NCBI GenBank assembly: GCA_021826035.1
Contig: JAKBBE010000084.1
Span: forward strand, 1 to 11,892
Origin: Pseudomonadota bacterium
GTDB lineage: Bacteria; Pseudomonadota; Gammaproteobacteria; Steroidobacterales; Steroidobacteraceae
Length of the DNA stretch: 11,892 bases
Direction of reading: 5' to 3'
Shown: positions 10,580-11,892 of the stretch, piece by piece
How the letters are laid out: each line of letters opens with the position of its first letter
Position numbering within the stretch: the first letter of the stretch is position 1
Program-made: the position numbers and the translations under genes
The notes under the pieces: generated by a model
What the model was told of the DNA's origin: nothing
The model's input: only the letters and a program-made list of their open reading frames with translations
The model's database searches: none

Positions 10580-11892
10580 TCAGGCCCCCGTTGCCGGCAG
10601 CGCCGGCGGGGTGTGCAACGTCACGGCTGAACCGGTCGGCAGCGTGGCCACGCCCTCGGCGTACGCTACCGCGTTCCAGGCCTTCACCTGCGTCAGCACC
10701 GAGCCGTCGTAGCGAGTGAGCAGTTGCTCGATCAGCGTGTGGTCGGCAGCGATCAGGCCGAGCAGCTGCGCGCGTGGCTTGGCACCCCAGAGTCCGGCGC
10801 TCATGCCGTAGAGGGTGTCGACCTTGCGGTGCAGGTGCGAGAAGTGCCGCAGGAAATCCTCCTCCGCATGGTGCTGCGTATGCGAGTTCCACAGCGTGTT
10901 CTGGTAGGCGGTCAGGGTCTTCTGCAGCGCCTTGCCCTGGGTCAGCAAAGCCGCGTGCCGATGGCCCCAGGCCGGGTCTGAGGTGCCGCGCGCCAGTACG
11001 CCGGCGAGGCTCTTGCGCATGACGGCGACGTGATTGAGCAGGCGGTTGACCGCCGAGAGCTCCTCGCGTGCGGCGAGGCCGGCTCGGGTGTCGGCGCGAT
11101 CCGTGGCGAGGGTGACCGTGTAACGCGGATCGGACTGCACTTTCAGCGTCACGCGTTGCATCGCGGTCCCGGCGTGCACGCTCGCCGTGTACTGGCCGGG
11201 CAGAGCGGCCGGCCCGAAACCCCCGCCATGGGCGGAGCCGAGCGGCGGGTTGAGTTTGGCGGCGCCCTTGTAGCGCAGGTTCCACACGACGGTATCGAAC
11301 CCGGCCTTACCCGGTCCATACAGCGTCGTCACCCGAGTGCCGGCGGCATCGCGGATCACGATCCGTACCGGGCCGTGATGGGCCGCCTTCTGCGCCGGCG
11401 TCGGCTTCAGTGCCTTGGCGAGGTGGTAGCTGATCATCGCCCCGGTGGGCGCGTTCGGCGCGACGTAGCCGCTCGGACCGATCCCGTTGGTGTAGGAGTG
11501 ATACAGCTGCACGCCCGTCGAGGCGCTGAACACGTGCAGCGGCGCGCGCATCGCCGTGGCGCTGTACTGCTCCAGGGGGCGCAGGTTGTCCAGGACCCAG
11601 ATGCCCCGGCCGTGGGTCGCGAGCAGCAGCCCGCGATGATCCGGCGCGAAGTTCACGTCCCACACCGACAGTCCGCGCGGCAGGTTCGCGTGCAGCGGCT
11701 GCCAGTGCGCACCGTCGTTGAACGAGACGTAAAGACCGGCCGAGATCGTTCCGGCGAACAGCAGGCCGGCGTGATTCGGGTCCTCGGCGGCGACCTCGAC
11801 ACTGCTGTCGGGCAGTCCGTTGGTGATGCGCGTCCAGTGTTTGCCGTAGTCCGTCGTGCGGAATACGTACGGGGCATCGTTGCCGATCTCGT
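10580..11892 (-). CDS. Sortilin/VPS10-like BNR-repeat protein, C-terminal part (5' truncated by window edge)
   Basis: The frame is open from the stop at 10580 to the right edge, giving 436 visible residues; the GTG at 11665 is internal. Numbered from the codon at 11890, two Asp-box/BNR repeats are seen: TTDYGKHW (12-19) and SFNDGAHW (56-63). They are followed by LLATHGRGIWVLDNLRPL, the usual end of the beta-propeller in bacterial VPS10/sortilin-type 'glycosyl hydrolase' proteins. After this come beta-sandwich-like segments (PVRIVIRDAAGTRV, FDTVVWNLRYKGAAKLNPP, PGQYTASVHAG) and a helical tail of about 180 residues (from SDPRYTVTL to the end). Family members are large and usually exported; the signal peptide would lie outside the window. 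True glycosidase activity is unproven for this family. The gene converges on the MFS gene. Confidence 0.88.
   Translation of the reverse strand, partial: EIGNDAPYVFRTTDYGKHWTRITNGLPDSSVEVAAEDPNHAGLLFAGTISAGLYVSFNDGAHWQPLHANLPRGLSVWDVNFAPDHRGLLLATHGRGIWVLDNLRPLEQYSATAMRAPLHVFSASTGVQLYHSYTNGIGPSGYVAPNAPTGAMISYHLAKALKPTPAQKAAHHGPVRIVIRDAAGTRVTTLYGPGKAGFDTVVWNLRYKGAAKLNPPLGSAHGGGFGPAALPGQYTASVHAGTAMQRVTLKVQSDPRYTVTLATDRADTRAGLAAREELSAVNRLLNHVAVMRKSLAGVLARGTSDPAWGHRHAALLTQGKALQKTLTAYQNTLWNSHTQHHAEEDFLRHFSHLHRKVDTLYGMSAGLWGAKPRAQLLGLIAADHTLIEQLLTRYDGSVLTQVKAWNAVAYAEGVATLPTGSAVTLHTPPALPATGA

Noticed and set aside
11653..11877. Separate small minus-strand gene upstream of the BNR protein
   Set aside because: The BNR frame itself stays open through this stretch to the window edge and encodes two Asp boxes, so the other frame is a shadow and there is no break or frameshift.

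Overview
The window is very GC-rich and densely coded. The gene mix (a cytoplasmic-looking chemotaxis receptor, a fused bacterial 5-oxoprolinase, DUF969/DUF979/DUF2891 genes and a large BNR-repeat exported protein) suggests a high-GC proteobacterium, most plausibly a gammaproteobacterium of the Xanthomonadales/Nevskiales kind. That placement rests on gene content and style only, because no rRNA or tRNA is present. The window is cut inside a gene at both ends.

Layout. (1) 2-1300 (+) is the 3' part of a methyl-accepting chemotaxis protein with an extra domain after its signalling hairpin. (2) 1348-2106 (-) is a short-chain dehydrogenase/reductase, convergent with the receptor gene and divergent from the next block. 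(3) 2199-8470 (+) is a tight four-gene operon: a fused HyuA-HyuB type 5-oxoprolinase, a DUF969 membrane protein (ATGA overlap), a DUF979 membrane protein (stop and probable CTG start overlap) and a DUF2891 protein (7-bp gap). (4) 8502-8942 (-) is a small exported protein, convergent with the operon. (5) 8943-9219 is a divergent intergenic region with several dyads. (6) 9220-10476 (+) is an MFS transporter. (7) 10477-10579 carries a perfect 15-bp hairpin between convergent genes. (8) 10580-11892 (-) is the C-terminal part of a sortilin/VPS10-like BNR-repeat protein whose start lies beyond the right edge.

How the genes may work together. The central operon reads as a 5-oxoproline (pyroglutamate) uptake and hydrolysis unit. 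DUF969 and DUF979 would form a two-subunit membrane carrier, and the fused ATP-dependent oxoprolinase would convert 5-oxo-L-proline to glutamate in the cytoplasm. The DUF2891 protein is the real unknown. It has strongly patterned His/Trp/Asp motifs and is locked into the operon by spacing. Substrate and carrier assignments are inferences from family and context. The SDR and MFS genes on either side could belong to the same catabolic theme, but nothing in the sequence proves it. No mobile elements, CRISPR arrays, RNA genes or obvious pseudogenes were seen.
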